A stretch of 64,000 bases of DNA from Ureibacillus yapensis. Lineage in GTDB: Bacteria > Bacillota > Bacilli > Bacillales_A > Planococcaceae. The notes below the pieces were generated by a model, which searched no databases, was not told the DNA's origin, and saw nothing but the letters and a program-made list of their open reading frames with translations. Shown here one piece after another: positions 33,457-42,502 of the stretch. The stretch is from contig NZ_QWEI01000003.1 in assembly GCF_003515775.1 (NCBI RefSeq), positions 124,001 through 188,000 on the forward strand, in the 5' to 3' direction. Made by a program: the position numbers and the translations under genes. The first letter of the stretch is position 1, and every line of letters begins with the position of its first letter.

Positions 33457-34662
33457 ATGGATAAAGCAAAAGTTAAATTATGGACAAATCAATATTTTAT
33501 TATTGTCATTTTGTCATTAGTAATGTTCACTTCTTTTTATATGATTACTGCAGGATTTCCAATATTCGTATCCACTATTAGCGATAATCCTGCGATGGCG
33601 GGAATCATGACAACGACTTTAATGTTGGCATCGCTCATTACACGCTTCTTTGCGAGCGTTATTATCCAAAAAGTGAATATGAAATTGCTGCTTATCATTT
33701 CCCTCTTGTATTTTTTAGGAACGATCGCACTCACTTTTGTAAACCAATCAATCGGATTTTTAATTTTTGTCCGGGCACTTCAAGGGATTGGATTTAGTAT
33801 GCTTACGATTTTGGTCTTTACCATATCAAGCAATATTGTTCCTAAATCGCGGTTGGGTGAAGGTATTGTTTATTTCGCATTGTCTACAAGCGTCGGAACG
33901 ACAATTGGTCCACTAATTGCTATTTCATATCTGTCCCATTATTCATTTCATTCCATGATTATGATTACTCTCGGTCTTATGTTTTTTTCATTTGTATGTA
34001 GTTTTTTCACAAAAAATACGGTTAAAAAAGAAAAGGAACGTCCTCAGTCGGCAACTGATCAACCATTCTATAAGTACATGTATGATAAACGCGTCCTTCT
34101 CCCCTGTATTTTGGTATCGCTGAATTATATGGCGATTGCAGGAACAGTCAACTTTATTGGGGCATTCGGTAAAGAAATCGATGTTGGCGGGAGAATTTCC
34201 CAGTTTTTTATCGCACAAGGGATTGCAATGGTCATTATTCGAATATTCTCCGGTAAAATATTCGATAAATTCGGCCATAGAGTCCTGATTATTCCAGGTG
34301 CCATATCAGGGGCTGCAGGGTTGATTCTTTTGGGATTCTCAAAGGGCATGTTGATGGTTATCGTTTCGGGGGCATTATTCGGCATAGCTTTTGCCATCAT
34401 CCATCCAATCATCCAAGCTTGGGCCTTGACACTTGTACCTCCCGAGAAAAAAGCAACAGCAAATTCGATGCTTCTGATTTTTATTGATTTTGGTTTGGCC
34501 GTTGGATCGGTAGGACTTGGATTATTGGCTAAAAAAGTTGGATATGGCATGACATTTACTTATTCTGCAGTGTTTATGATTATTATTTTGATATTGTATC
34601 TATTTGGAAGCAAGAAAACGGCATCATTGGAAGCGGATAAAGGAAAGGCAACATCCCTATAA
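33457..34662 (+). CDS. Major facilitator superfamily transporter (drug/sugar efflux type)
   Basis: A twelve-helix MFS carrier (401 residues). The first half shows MAGIMTTTLMLASLITRFFASVIIQKV and FVRALQGIGFSMLTILVFTISSNIVPKSRLGEGI, the typical motif A/B regions of small DHA-type exporters. The second half has FSGKIFDKFGHRVLIIPGAISGAAGLILLG. The substrate is unknown; similar Bacillus proteins are annotated as efflux pumps. Start ATG with AAAGGCGG. It ends in a terminator shared with the convergent reductase gene. Confidence 0.92.
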   Translation: MDKAKVKLWTNQYFIIVILSLVMFTSFYMITAGFPIFVSTISDNPAMAGIMTTTLMLASLITRFFASVIIQKVNMKLLLIISLLYFLGTIALTFVNQSIGFLIFVRALQGIGFSMLTILVFTISSNIVPKSRLGEGIVYFALSTSVGTTIGPLIAISYLSHYSFHSMIMITLGLMFFSFVCSFFTKNTVKKEKERPQSATDQPFYKYMYDKRVLLPCILVSLNYMAIAGTVNFIGAFGKEIDVGGRISQFFIAQGIAMVIIRIFSGKIFDKFGHRVLIIPGAISGAAGLILLGFSKGMLMVIVSGALFGIAFAIIHPIIQAWALTLVPPEKKATANSMLLIFIDFGLAVGSVGLGLLAKKVGYGMTFTYSAVFMIIILILYLFGSKKTASLEADKGKATSL

Positions 34663-34667
34663 AATGT

Positions 34668-34700
34668 AAAAAGTGACGAGAAAAATTCTCGTCACTTTTT
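34668..34700. terminator. Bidirectional terminator
   Basis: A perfect 13-bp stem (AAAGTGACGAGAA, AAA loop, TTCTCGTCACTTT) with A- and T-runs on both sides, between convergent genes. Confidence 0.93.
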
Positions 34701-34701
34701 C

Positions 34702-35688
34702 TTATAATTTAACAAGAATTCTTCCCCTTGCCTGTCCTTTAAGCAGGATTGGCAGAACCTCTGGCAGTTGTTCCAGCGTTACTTCTTGTTGAATGAATTC
34801 TTCAAGGTTTGCAGGTTTGAAATCAGTCGCTAAACGTTCCCATACTTTCAATCGTGTATCCATCGGGCAAAAAACAGAATCAATGCCAAGCAAATTGGCT
34901 CCTCTTAAAATGAATGGGAATACGCTTGTTGGAAGGTTTGTTCCCCCTGTTAATCCACTCACGGCAACTGAACCTCCATACTGTATTTGACTTAATAGGG
35001 ATGCCAGTTGCTCTCCGCCTACCGGATCGACTGCAGCAGCCCATTTTTGTTTGCCTAAGGCTCTAATCTTTCCATCATATACTTCTTCACGCGATACGAT
35101 TGAAGAAGCACCAAGTTTTTTCAGGTACTCTTGTTCAGATTCTTTTCCAGTACTTGCTTCTACTTGATATCCGAGCGTTGAAAGAATTGAAACAGCAAAG
35201 CTGCCAACCCCACCCGTCGAACCTGTTACAAGGACTTTCCCCTTTTCCCGTGAAACATGATTTTCTTCCAGTTTTTGAACAGACAATGCCGCGGTAAATC
35301 CAGCTGTACCGATAATCATTGCTTCCTTGAGCGAAAGACCCTTTGGAAGCGGCACAATCCATTCTGCCGGAATACGGGCATACTCGCTGTAGCCGCCAAA
35401 ATGGGAAACGCCTATCTCATAGCTAGTTGCGATAATCTCGTCGCCTTCTTTAAAACGGGGATCTTCGGATGCAACGACAATCCCTGCCAAGTCAATCCCT
35501 GGTACCATTGGATAAGTTTTCACAATGTTGCCATCCGGTATAGTAGCGAGGCTGTCCTTATAATTGACCCCTGAATAAATGACTTTCACTAAAACTTCAC
35601 CATCCGGCAAGTCTTTTAAAGTGAGATGATCCAATTTAACGGTAAAATCATCCTGTTTATCCACTACTAGCGCTTTAAAACGTTCCAT
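34702..35688 (-). CDS. acuI: Acrylyl-CoA reductase AcuI/YhdH-family quinone oxidoreductase
   Basis: A zinc-free medium-chain dehydrogenase (328 residues) using NADPH. The GroES-like N-terminal domain has KVIYSGVNYKDSLA and MVPGIDLAGIVVAS. The Rossmann domain has VLVTGSTGGVGSFAVSILSTLGYQV for NADPH, then DPVGGEQLASLL and the C-terminal GRILVKL. This matches the AcuI/YhfP group, reported to reduce acrylyl-CoA or short enones. No neighbouring gene fixes the substrate. It is a single-gene unit. Confidence 0.9.
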   Translation of the reverse strand: MERFKALVVDKQDDFTVKLDHLTLKDLPDGEVLVKVIYSGVNYKDSLATIPDGNIVKTYPMVPGIDLAGIVVASEDPRFKEGDEIIATSYEIGVSHFGGYSEYARIPAEWIVPLPKGLSLKEAMIIGTAGFTAALSVQKLEENHVSREKGKVLVTGSTGGVGSFAVSILSTLGYQVEASTGKESEQEYLKKLGASSIVSREEVYDGKIRALGKQKWAAAVDPVGGEQLASLLSQIQYGGSVAVSGLTGGTNLPTSVFPFILRGANLLGIDSVFCPMDTRLKVWERLATDFKPANLEEFIQQEVTLEQLPEVLPILLKGQARGRILVKL

Positions 35689-35884
35689 TCTTTAACCGCC
35701 CCCTAAATATAATTCTATTAAAGAGTAACGAAATTATCGGAACGCGTCAATTTAAGAGGGTATGCATTCTGTCAAGGAACATAATTTAAAAAAGAGTGAA
35801 AAGTTAGCTCCATCATTAACCGATGTGCTTTCAGTTTATTGAACAGCCATGAGATATTTGCCTAAGATTTTTTAAAATCTTTTC

Positions 35885-36275
35885 TTATTTGCCAGTGTGC
35901 CCTTTCCCAACAACAGTTTTTTTATCCAAATCAACATAAACTATAAGTTTTCCAGAAGAAGGAGTCTCGGTATTATTAAGAACAACAGAATATACTTGGT
36001 CTTTTTCATAATTCTTATTAATGGATGACTTTATATGATGATTAACATGTATCTTCTTTACAATTGAATCCTTTGGACTTACTGGAATTAAAGATCTTTC
36101 TTCCTCGGTCAAACTACTGTAGGCTGCCATTTCTATTGGCATTTGGCTATTAGAGGGAGAATTAAAAGGTGCGATTATAATGAATAAAATAACCGCTCCG
36201 AAAATGCCCCAAAGAAACCGTTTAATTAACTTTCCGATTATTCTTCTCCCCTTTCCTTTTATTTGTTTTTTTCAT
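35885..36275 (-). CDS. Small predicted secreted/anchored protein with a frameshift in its signal sequence
   Basis: The C-terminal 85 codons (36142 to 35885) are open from an internal ATG, but the same frame continues upstream through a classic anchor: Lys/Arg-rich GKGRRIIGKLIKRF, then the hydrophobic LWGIFGAVILFIIIA. No ATG, GTG or TTG opens that frame. An ATG at 36273-36275, with AAAGGA upstream, enters a run of seven A (36266-36272) one base out of phase. With six A the product would start MKKQIKGKGRRIIG. So this is either a lesion, a base-call error, or slippage at the A run. The mature part has no recognised domain. Confidence 0.6.
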
Positions 36276-36471
36276 TTTACTATATATCCTTTTAGCAAGA
36301 GCATTTTTTATTGGCAATAAAATAGGATTTTTCTATTAGTGGATTGGGCATCTTGAAAAATTCGCGTTCCAGCATCATGCAAAATTAATTCCGTCATGCC
36401 CCTCTTTAAATCCGCCCCAAAACTAGTAAACATTTGCTAAATATTAATTTGAGAACTTCCTTGTTTAATAC

Positions 36472-36494
36472 TAAAAAAAGCTGCCGAAGCAGCT
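36472..36494 (-). terminator. Terminator of the 493-residue membrane protein gene
   Basis: AGCTGC-TTCG-GCAGCT on the minus strand, a UUCG tetraloop hairpin, followed by seven T. Confidence 0.92.
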
Positions 36495-36509
36495 ATTGTT
36501 GTTGCATAA

Positions 36510-37991
36510 CTAATATAAAACTTGCGTAAATTCTCCCTTGCTGTAACCCGAAGCTCCTTCATCTTCTATGGTTACCCAGACGCGATCTGCCCTGTATTGG
36601 TGGTCGCTTTCCAGTACACCCGTAAACGTTTCGCCATTGCCGAAATCGAAATGGAAACGAGCTCTTGAATCCACTATTTTAAAAGGCAACCCTTTCACGA
36701 CATACCCTTCCGGACTGACTTCAATGACTATTTTGCCATAGGAATACCCAAGCGGCTTTAAAACAAATTCGGTAAGATCACTATGGGAATACTCACTCTC
36801 ACTTTTAATAGATTCATAGAAATCATTCGCATCAATCGATAAGAGTTTCTTATAAGCCGCTTGCTCAAATTCCGTGAATTTTAAACGGTCATAATGATTG
36901 TTGGGTTTTGGCTGCAATCCATTATTCGTGGAAAAACCGTAACCTTCATCGATTAATTTTAGCACTTGCTCTTTGATTTTTGCTTCGTGCCCTTTTTCAA
37001 TAAAAACACCTTTTTCTTCCTTCACAATAACCGACTCATTTTGCTCGATGATAAAGCTTAAATCCTTGTTATTCTCCGAAACTATGGATTGCTGATCAGC
37101 CGCTTTTTTTTGCCCGGAATCAGCTACATCCATGAGAGTATGCGTAAAGATATGATAATTTGCGTCAAATTCATAAGGGCCACAGTTATTCGTTTTGCAA
37201 TCCTTTAGTTCATAATTGAAATAAACCCGTATGTATTTACCGCCTAACTTAGACTTTTCATATGCTATATTCGAAATGGCAATGCCTTCGGGATAAAGTT
37301 CCTCCAAATAATTCGAACTGGATTCCAGGAAGCTCTCTTTCTCTCCACGCGATAATGCTGCATAGTCAGTTGGTTTTATGATGAAATTCAAAAGCAGTAC
37401 AACAGCAAATATACCTCCCAGAATACCGGTAGTGGCAATTAGGACTTGCCTGTTGTATAGTCTGATAAGTATTGCCGTAGCCAATGCCGTGAAGATGATG
37501 GTTATAAAGTAAAAAAGGTAAAAGTCGAATGTTGAATTTCCTTTTACAAACAGTATTTCTTTATCCTCCGCATAGATTGAACGAAAGACCAAAATTCCAA
37601 TAACAGCGTATAAAAAAGCAAAACCAAGCAATTTCAGCTTTTTATTTTCCTTCAAAACGGAAATATCATGTTGGTTTTCAGGTTTTTCACGTCGAATTGC
37701 TTTCTTTATAATTAATAGAAACGATAAAAGTATATTCACAACGAAGAAATAAAAGACGATAGCCAGAAGTGTTAGAGACATCATCTCCTTTGAATTAATT
37801 TCCCATGCAAACACAAAAAGCAGTACATAAGCTGTGGGTATACTGCATAAAATTGCCAAAACATTAAAAAACAGCGTAAGGTACTTCCATACTGCAGGCA
37901 ATTCCTTTTTTCTTAAAAAGAATAGATTGATGGAGTACAAAATGGTGAGTAAAAATACAGGTACAAATAATATTGAATCCAAGTTGTTCAT
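36510..37991 (-). CDS. Uncharacterised polytopic membrane protein with a large soluble C-terminal part
   Basis: A 493-residue protein. About six hydrophobic helices occupy residues 5-215 (near 6-27, 38-65, 75-95, 120-137, 153-175 and 185-208). A soluble region of about 275 residues, likely outside the cell, follows. It holds a single Cys pair in KDCKTNNCGPYEF, a long acidic stretch and the C-terminal FDFGNGETFTGVLESDHQYRADRVWVTIEDEGASGYSKG. It lies 72 bp after an XRE regulator on the same strand, so the two probably form one transcript. No family recognised. Confidence 0.8.
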   Translation of the reverse strand: MNNLDSILFVPVFLLTILYSINLFFLRKKELPAVWKYLTLFFNVLAILCSIPTAYVLLFVFAWEINSKEMMSLTLLAIVFYFFVVNILLSFLLIIKKAIRREKPENQHDISVLKENKKLKLLGFAFLYAVIGILVFRSIYAEDKEILFVKGNSTFDFYLFYFITIIFTALATAILIRLYNRQVLIATTGILGGIFAVVLLLNFIIKPTDYAALSRGEKESFLESSSNYLEELYPEGIAISNIAYEKSKLGGKYIRVYFNYELKDCKTNNCGPYEFDANYHIFTHTLMDVADSGQKKAADQQSIVSENNKDLSFIIEQNESVIVKEEKGVFIEKGHEAKIKEQVLKLIDEGYGFSTNNGLQPKPNNHYDRLKFTEFEQAAYKKLLSIDANDFYESIKSESEYSHSDLTEFVLKPLGYSYGKIVIEVSPEGYVVKGLPFKIVDSRARFHFDFGNGETFTGVLESDHQYRADRVWVTIEDEGASGYSKGEFTQVLY

Positions 37992-38063
37992 CCTTTGCTT
38001 AATTTAAGTGTGTGCTGCATTGCTGATAAGGAATGAGTGCTAGACCACAATTGTTTGCTTTTT

Positions 38064-38516
38064 CTATAAAGAGCTCAATTCATCCAACCGTTTAATTGCT
38101 TCATCTTTTTCAAATGAACTGTACCAGCGATAATTATTTTCATCCAGAATACGATAATGGTTGCTGATGAGATTTTGCTGCAAACGAAAATCCCCTTTCG
38201 CGATCACTTCCTTCCACCAAAACACGCCACCCATTGTTTTTTCTTTCGGTGTGCTTTCGCTTTTGTTGGCAATCAACCGAACAAGATAGATTGGTTCATC
38301 ACCAAGGACGGAATATAATAACTCACTTTGATTAAACAATGTGCAAAATGCAACGACAGTTGTCCAGTTGGCTGTAATTCTTCCTTTTTCGATTTGCACC
38401 AATGTCTTTTTGGAAATCCCCAGCATTTCAGCCATTTTGTCTTGAGACAAATCTTGTTCCGTACGTACCAGTTTCATTTTTTCGGATATTAGTCCAATAA
38501 ATATTTCTCTTTCCAA
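38064..38516 (-). CDS. XRE-family helix-turn-helix regulator with a C-terminal partner domain
   Basis: A 150-residue DNA-binding protein. The helix-turn-helix is at about residues 10-66 (LVRTEQDLSQDKMAEMLGISKKTLVQIEKGR). The C-terminal 80 residues (from about GDEPIYLVRLI) are aromatic and basic, with VFWWKEV and NYRWYSSFEKDEAIKRLDEL, and could sense a ligand or bind a partner. The start is TTG with AAGGAG 11 bases upstream. It precedes the membrane protein gene in what looks like a regulator/membrane-protein pair. Confidence 0.83.
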   Translation of the reverse strand: MEREIFIGLISEKMKLVRTEQDLSQDKMAEMLGISKKTLVQIEKGRITANWTTVVAFCTLFNQSELLYSVLGDEPIYLVRLIANKSESTPKEKTMGGVFWWKEVIAKGDFRLQQNLISNHYRILDENNYRWYSSFEKDEAIKRLDELSSL

Positions 38517-38635
38517 ATCTAATCAAACTCCTTCAAGTGTAATTTTACTCTTTTAGTTGATTTTATCAAAGTATTTCTATAATAATTTTTTAACCCTTTG
38601 AAAAACCACCATTCACAGAAAATCCAAGAGTAATG

Positions 38636-38672
38636 AAAAGGGGACGTTTCCATTTTAGAAACTCCCCTTTTC
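38636..38672. terminator. Terminator of the YkvI gene
   Basis: AAAAGGGGA plus GTTTC pairs with GAAAC plus TCCCCTTTT around CATTTTA, with T-rich exits on both strands. Confidence 0.85.
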
Positions 38673-38691
38673 CATAAGATAAAATCAATGT

Positions 38692-39756
38692 TTATTTACT
38701 TTTTCTTGAGTCCTGTTTCTTGATTACATAAGGGGCAATCCCGAGGGCAAAAATCAAGACAATTCCGAGGTATCCGATCAGCGGATAGAAATAGCTTACT
38801 AGATCAGTAAAGCCAACATAACTTGCTATATAGCCCACAATCATCGTGATGATAAAGAAGATTTTGAATTTCTTTGTGCCAGACTCCGCAAAACGCGTTG
38901 CAAAAGAGAAGAACATTCCAATTGCGGTATTATAAATCATTCCGAATATAACCAATGCCATCAGCAGTCCCAGAACAGGCGATAAATTGCTAACAATACC
39001 AAGCATCGGCATATCCAATGCGCCTACTTCTTCGATTTTCGAGAAAATGGCTAAATGAATCAAGATAATCAGTATTCCCAAAACCAATCCCCCAACAAGT
39101 CCCCCCATTGCAGCAGTTTTTGGGTTCTTTTCGGCTCCTCCCATAACAATGGACATAGAAGCTCCAACCGCCACGTTGAATGAAACATAATTAATGCTGG
39201 AAACAAACCAGTTTGGAAGAGTTGTAGGAGTTGATTGCGCTGCTTCGTTAAGCGAGGCAAACGTTCCATCCATCGTCAATAAGCTGTAAATGGAGATAAA
39301 GACAACAAAAATAATGAGAATAGGGGTAATACTTCCGATAATGGAAACAATACGATCTACCTTTAATAATCCTGTCAATAGGACGATTGCGGTCATAAGG
39401 GTTGTACCAACAAAGAACGGCAATCCAAACTGCTGGTTCAAGTTCGATCCTGCGCCGGCAATCATTACCACTCCAACACCAAACAATGTAAAGATAAGAA
39501 TATAGTCAATCAGTAGACCTAGGTACCGTCCACTGATTCTATAAATAACATCTTTATGGGATATTGTTTTCGTATAACTGCCGAGCCATACAAGAATCAT
39601 ACCAATATATGAAAACAAAACAGTTGCCGTTATGGCTCCGAAAATGCCCAATATGCCAAAACTAGTAAAGTATTGCAATATTTCTTGCCCGGAAGCAAAC
39701 CCAGCGCCAACAATGACTCCAATAAAGGCGCTTCCGATTCTTAATACATTTTTCAT
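38692..39756 (-). CDS. YkvI-family membrane transporter (amino acid/branched-chain permease-like)
   Basis: A 354-residue polytopic protein with about ten helices, a distant relative of the APC superfamily. The unwound helix 1 signature GSAFIGVIVGAGFASGQEILQYF is clear, as are GVGVVMIAGAGSNLNQQFGLP and VAVGASMSIVMGGAEKNPKTAAMGGLVGG. The substrate has not been established for the family. Two CodY boxes, one a perfect match, lie in its upstream region, so expression is probably repressed when branched-chain amino acids and GTP are plentiful. Its terminator is strong. Confidence 0.88.
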   Translation of the reverse strand: MKNVLRIGSAFIGVIVGAGFASGQEILQYFTSFGILGIFGAITATVLFSYIGMILVWLGSYTKTISHKDVIYRISGRYLGLLIDYILIFTLFGVGVVMIAGAGSNLNQQFGLPFFVGTTLMTAIVLLTGLLKVDRIVSIIGSITPILIIFVVFISIYSLLTMDGTFASLNEAAQSTPTTLPNWFVSSINYVSFNVAVGASMSIVMGGAEKNPKTAAMGGLVGGLVLGILIILIHLAIFSKIEEVGALDMPMLGIVSNLSPVLGLLMALVIFGMIYNTAIGMFFSFATRFAESGTKKFKIFFIITMIVGYIASYVGFTDLVSYFYPLIGYLGIVLIFALGIAPYVIKKQDSRKSK

Positions 39757-39856
39757 CTCATTTTCCTTTCATTTCCGACAAACATTTTGCTGGCTTTTCA
39801 CGCTGAAAAAATTTGATGGATAAAGTTTTTGACTTCTTTTGTCGATAAGGTTGATT

Positions 39857-39910
39857 AATTTTCTGAAAAGATTACAATAATGTTAATTTATTATAAATTT
39901 TCAGAAAATT
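39857..39910. promoter_or_regulatory. Pair of CodY boxes between YkvI and a small gene
   Basis: AATTTTCAGAAAATT at 39896-39910 matches the CodY consensus AATTTTCWGAAAATT at all 15 positions. AATTTTCTGAAAAGA at 39857-39871 matches 13 of 15. They lie between the divergent YkvI (ATG at 39756) and small (ATG at 39934) genes. Confidence 0.75.
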
Positions 39911-39933
39911 AATACACAAAGGGGATGTGCTGC

Positions 39934-40206
39934 ATGAGTATTTCGGAATATTGCGGGAATACAGAATTTACGATTCTTCAATTCATTTATTATCTTACAA
40001 ATGAAATCCAGGAGAAAATCATCAAGAAAAAACTATTCTATAAAGAGCAAGTTCTTCGATACGTTACCCAACAAATCGATTCCTTTTTTAAAAATTTTAA
40101 ACTAAAAAAAGCCTTATTACAATCATACAAGCATGAAGTTTTCAATACAATTGTATTTAAACTACAACATACCATAAAAAAACACATTATTTTTCAATGT
40201 TCTTAA
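39934..40206 (+). CDS. 90-residue uncharacterised basic protein
   Basis: A hydrophilic, Lys/Gln/Phe-rich protein. The ATG at 39934 follows AAAGGGG by nine bases; an ATG three codons earlier directly touches the ribosome binding site and is unlikely. Much of it looks helical (IQEKIIKKKLFYKEQVLRYV) and there is no membrane segment. A perfect CodY box ends 23 bp before the start, so it may be CodY-repressed with YkvI. Terminator directly downstream. Family not recognised. Confidence 0.65.
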   Translation: MSISEYCGNTEFTILQFIYYLTNEIQEKIIKKKLFYKEQVLRYVTQQIDSFFKNFKLKKALLQSYKHEVFNTIVFKLQHTIKKHIIFQCS

Positions 40207-40212
40207 AGTCTG

Positions 40213-40239
40213 CCATCCGATGATCCGGATGGTTTTTTT
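40213..40239 (+). terminator. Terminator of the 90-residue gene
   Basis: CCATCCG and CGGATGG stem around ATGATC, followed by seven T. Confidence 0.9.
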
Positions 40240-40370
40240 ATTTCATAAACGATTGCCTCTAGCTGTGAACAAGGATGTACTCATTTTATTTCGTATAAAC
40301 TTCCTGACCCCTATGCAATTCCTCCTTTATCTATTCACTTCTCAATCATCTATTTACAAGTTTAACCAAC

Positions 40371-40406
40371 TTGTGTTAACCTATTTTTACTGTTAGTTAA
40401 CATAAA
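40371..40406 (+). promoter_or_regulatory. BirA operator upstream of bioD
   Basis: TGTTAACC, a 14-bp spacer and GTTAACA form the split palindrome used by the biotin repressor/ligase BirA in Firmicutes (consensus TTGTTAACC, about 15 bp, GGTTAACAA). It ends 18 bp before the bioD start. Confidence 0.85.
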
Positions 40407-40423
40407 TTGAAAGAGGTAATTTT

Positions 40424-41116
40424 ATGACACAACACTTTTGGATAGCAGGAACCGATACGGATATTGGAAAAACATTGATCACTACGTATTTTTTGCGCTA
40501 TTTCCAAGCCCAAGGAAAAAAAGTTGTACCTTATAAGCCTGTGCAAACAGGGATCATCATTGAAAATGGCAAGTCCTATTATGGTGACACAACATTTTAT
40601 CAAACATTTAGTAAGGAAGTTTTAGTAGAAGAACATTTAAACAGCTATTCATTTAAAGCAGCCGCTTCTCCGCATTTTGCAGCAAGATTGGAAAATACAA
40701 TCATTGAGTCCGAGGTTATTTTAGACAAGCTTGAAAACTTAAAACCGCTTTATGACTACTTGATTTGCGAAGGCGCGGGCGGTCTTTATGTCCCATTGGA
40801 TGACCGACGCGACTATCATTTGATCGATTTAATCAAAGAGTCACAGTTGCCGGTAATATTGGTCGCTCGGACAACGCTGGGTACCATCAATCATACGTTA
40901 TTATCAATTGAAGCTCTAAAAGAAAGAGAAATTCCAATAATCGGTATCGTGTTCAATGCATTCCAAGGAACTGATATTGAGTCGGATAATATAAGATCCA
41001 TCCAGCACATCACAGATCTGCCTACCATGACGATTCCCAGATTAAACAATCCTTCAGATATAAAAAATATCCCGCTATTGAATTCAGAATTTTTAGAAAG
41101 GGTGTTTTATAAATGA
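40424..41116 (+). CDS. bioD: Dethiobiotin synthetase
   Basis: It closes the ureido ring of dethiobiotin from DAPA, CO2 and ATP. The 230-residue protein has the P-loop GTDTDIGKT at 9-17, KPVQTG (the conserved Lys and substrate loop) and [17 protein letters not shown] precedes the ATG. The stop overlaps the bioA start by ATGA, so bioD-bioA are translationally coupled. It is the first gene of a bioD-bioA-bioY operon behind a BirA operator. bioB, bioF and early pimelate genes are not in this window. Confidence 0.96.
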   Translation: MTQHFWIAGTDTDIGKTLITTYFLRYFQAQGKKVVPYKPVQTGIIIENGKSYYGDTTFYQTFSKEVLVEEHLNSYSFKAAASPHFAARLENTIIESEVILDKLENLKPLYDYLICEGAGGLYVPLDDRRDYHLIDLIKESQLPVILVARTTLGTINHTLLSIEALKEREIPIIGIVFNAFQGTDIESDNIRSIQHITDLPTMTIPRLNNPSDIKNIPLLNSEFLERVFYK

Positions 41117-42501
41117 TTCCCAATCTATCAAGTTTACAAAAACGAGATTTAAACCATGTGTGGCATCCATGTTCCCAGATGAAAGATTATGAGGAATTTC
41201 CCCCTATCGTCATTAAAAGCGGGAAAGGCATTTATTTATACGATGAGAATGGAAAGCAATATATTGATGCAGTTTCTTCTTGGTGGGTTAACCTTTTTGG
41301 ACATAGCAACGAACGGATCAGCAAGGCTCTAAGCGAGCAAGCCTTTCAATTGGAGCATGTTATATTTGCCAATTTCACACACGAGCCGGCAATTTACTTG
41401 GCAGAAAAACTGACGCAAATCTCTCCTGAAGGCTTAACGAAAGTATTTTTCGCCGACAATGGCTCATCCAGCGTTGAGGTTGCTTTGAAAATGAGCTTCC
41501 AATACCACATGCAAAAAAATAAACCCCATAAAACGCGCTTTATGGCGTTAACAGATGCCTACCATGGCGAAACAATCGGGGCACTTTCAGTGAGTGGCGT
41601 CGATCTTTATAATAAGGTATTTCAACCGCTGTTATTGGATACGATTCGGGCTCAAGGACCGGACTGTTATCGATGCCCGTTCAACCAAAGTCCCGAGCAT
41701 TGCACTGCGCCCTGCCTGTCATTTGTAGAAGAACAATTCAAACAACATCATGAGGAGATTTCCGCGATGATCATTGAACCATTAATCCAGATGTCGGCGG
41801 GCATGAAAATGTATCCCCCCTATTATTTAAAAGGTTTAAAGGACTTATGTGTTCAATATGATATCCATCTGATTGCAGACGAAATTGCTGTTGGATTCGG
41901 TCGTACAGGCACTCTTTTTGCCTGTGACCAAGCAGGTATTACGCCAGATTTCATGTGTTTATCAAAAGGGCTTACAGGAGGATATCTGCCATTATCGGTT
42001 GTGTTGACGAATGAAGAAGTGTATGGCGCTTTCTATGATGACTACAACACTATGAAAGCTTTTTTGCATTCTCATAGTTATACAGGAAATCCATTAGCTT
42101 GCCGGGTCGCTCTTGAAGTCATTAACATTTTTGAAGAAGAAGAGTATTTACAAATCATCGCAGAAAAAGGTGCTTTTATGCAAGAATTGGCCGAAAAAAT
42201 GTTCTGTCATTTGCCGTTTGTCGGAGAATATCGTCAAACTGGTATGGTGGGCGCAATTGAATTAGTCAAGGATAAAGAAACAAAAGAACCTTTCCCAAGC
42301 GAAGATCGAATTGGATATAAAATCTACCGAATTGCCCTGGAAAACGGCCTTCTTTTAAGGCCGTTAGGAAACATTCTGTACTTTATGCCGCCCTATGTAA
42401 TAACGAAAGACGAAATCCAGACCATGCTGGAGTTAACATTTGAGGCGATAATGCAATTCTTCGAAGATTCACTGTCAGAGGCGGTGCTGGAAGTTGAATA
42501 A
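41113..42501 (+). CDS. bioA: Adenosylmethionine (or lysine)-8-amino-7-oxononanoate aminotransferase
   Basis: It converts KAPA to DAPA, a PLP fold-type I class III enzyme (462 residues). Signatures: [13 protein letters not shown] at the start, [57 protein letters not shown] and the PLP lysine in [12 protein letters not shown]. The donor may be SAM or, as in Bacillus BioK, lysine; sequence alone does not decide. It overlaps bioD by four bases and is followed immediately by bioY. Confidence 0.96.
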   Translation: MIPNLSSLQKRDLNHVWHPCSQMKDYEEFPPIVIKSGKGIYLYDENGKQYIDAVSSWWVNLFGHSNERISKALSEQAFQLEHVIFANFTHEPAIYLAEKLTQISPEGLTKVFFADNGSSSVEVALKMSFQYHMQKNKPHKTRFMALTDAYHGETIGALSVSGVDLYNKVFQPLLLDTIRAQGPDCYRCPFNQSPEHCTAPCLSFVEEQFKQHHEEISAMIIEPLIQMSAGMKMYPPYYLKGLKDLCVQYDIHLIADEIAVGFGRTGTLFACDQAGITPDFMCLSKGLTGGYLPLSVVLTNEEVYGAFYDDYNTMKAFLHSHSYTGNPLACRVALEVINIFEEEEYLQIIAEKGAFMQELAEKMFCHLPFVGEYRQTGMVGAIELVKDKETKEPFPSEDRIGYKIYRIALENGLLLRPLGNILYFMPPYVITKDEIQTMLELTFEAIMQFFEDSLSEAVLEVE

Positions 42502-42502
42502 A

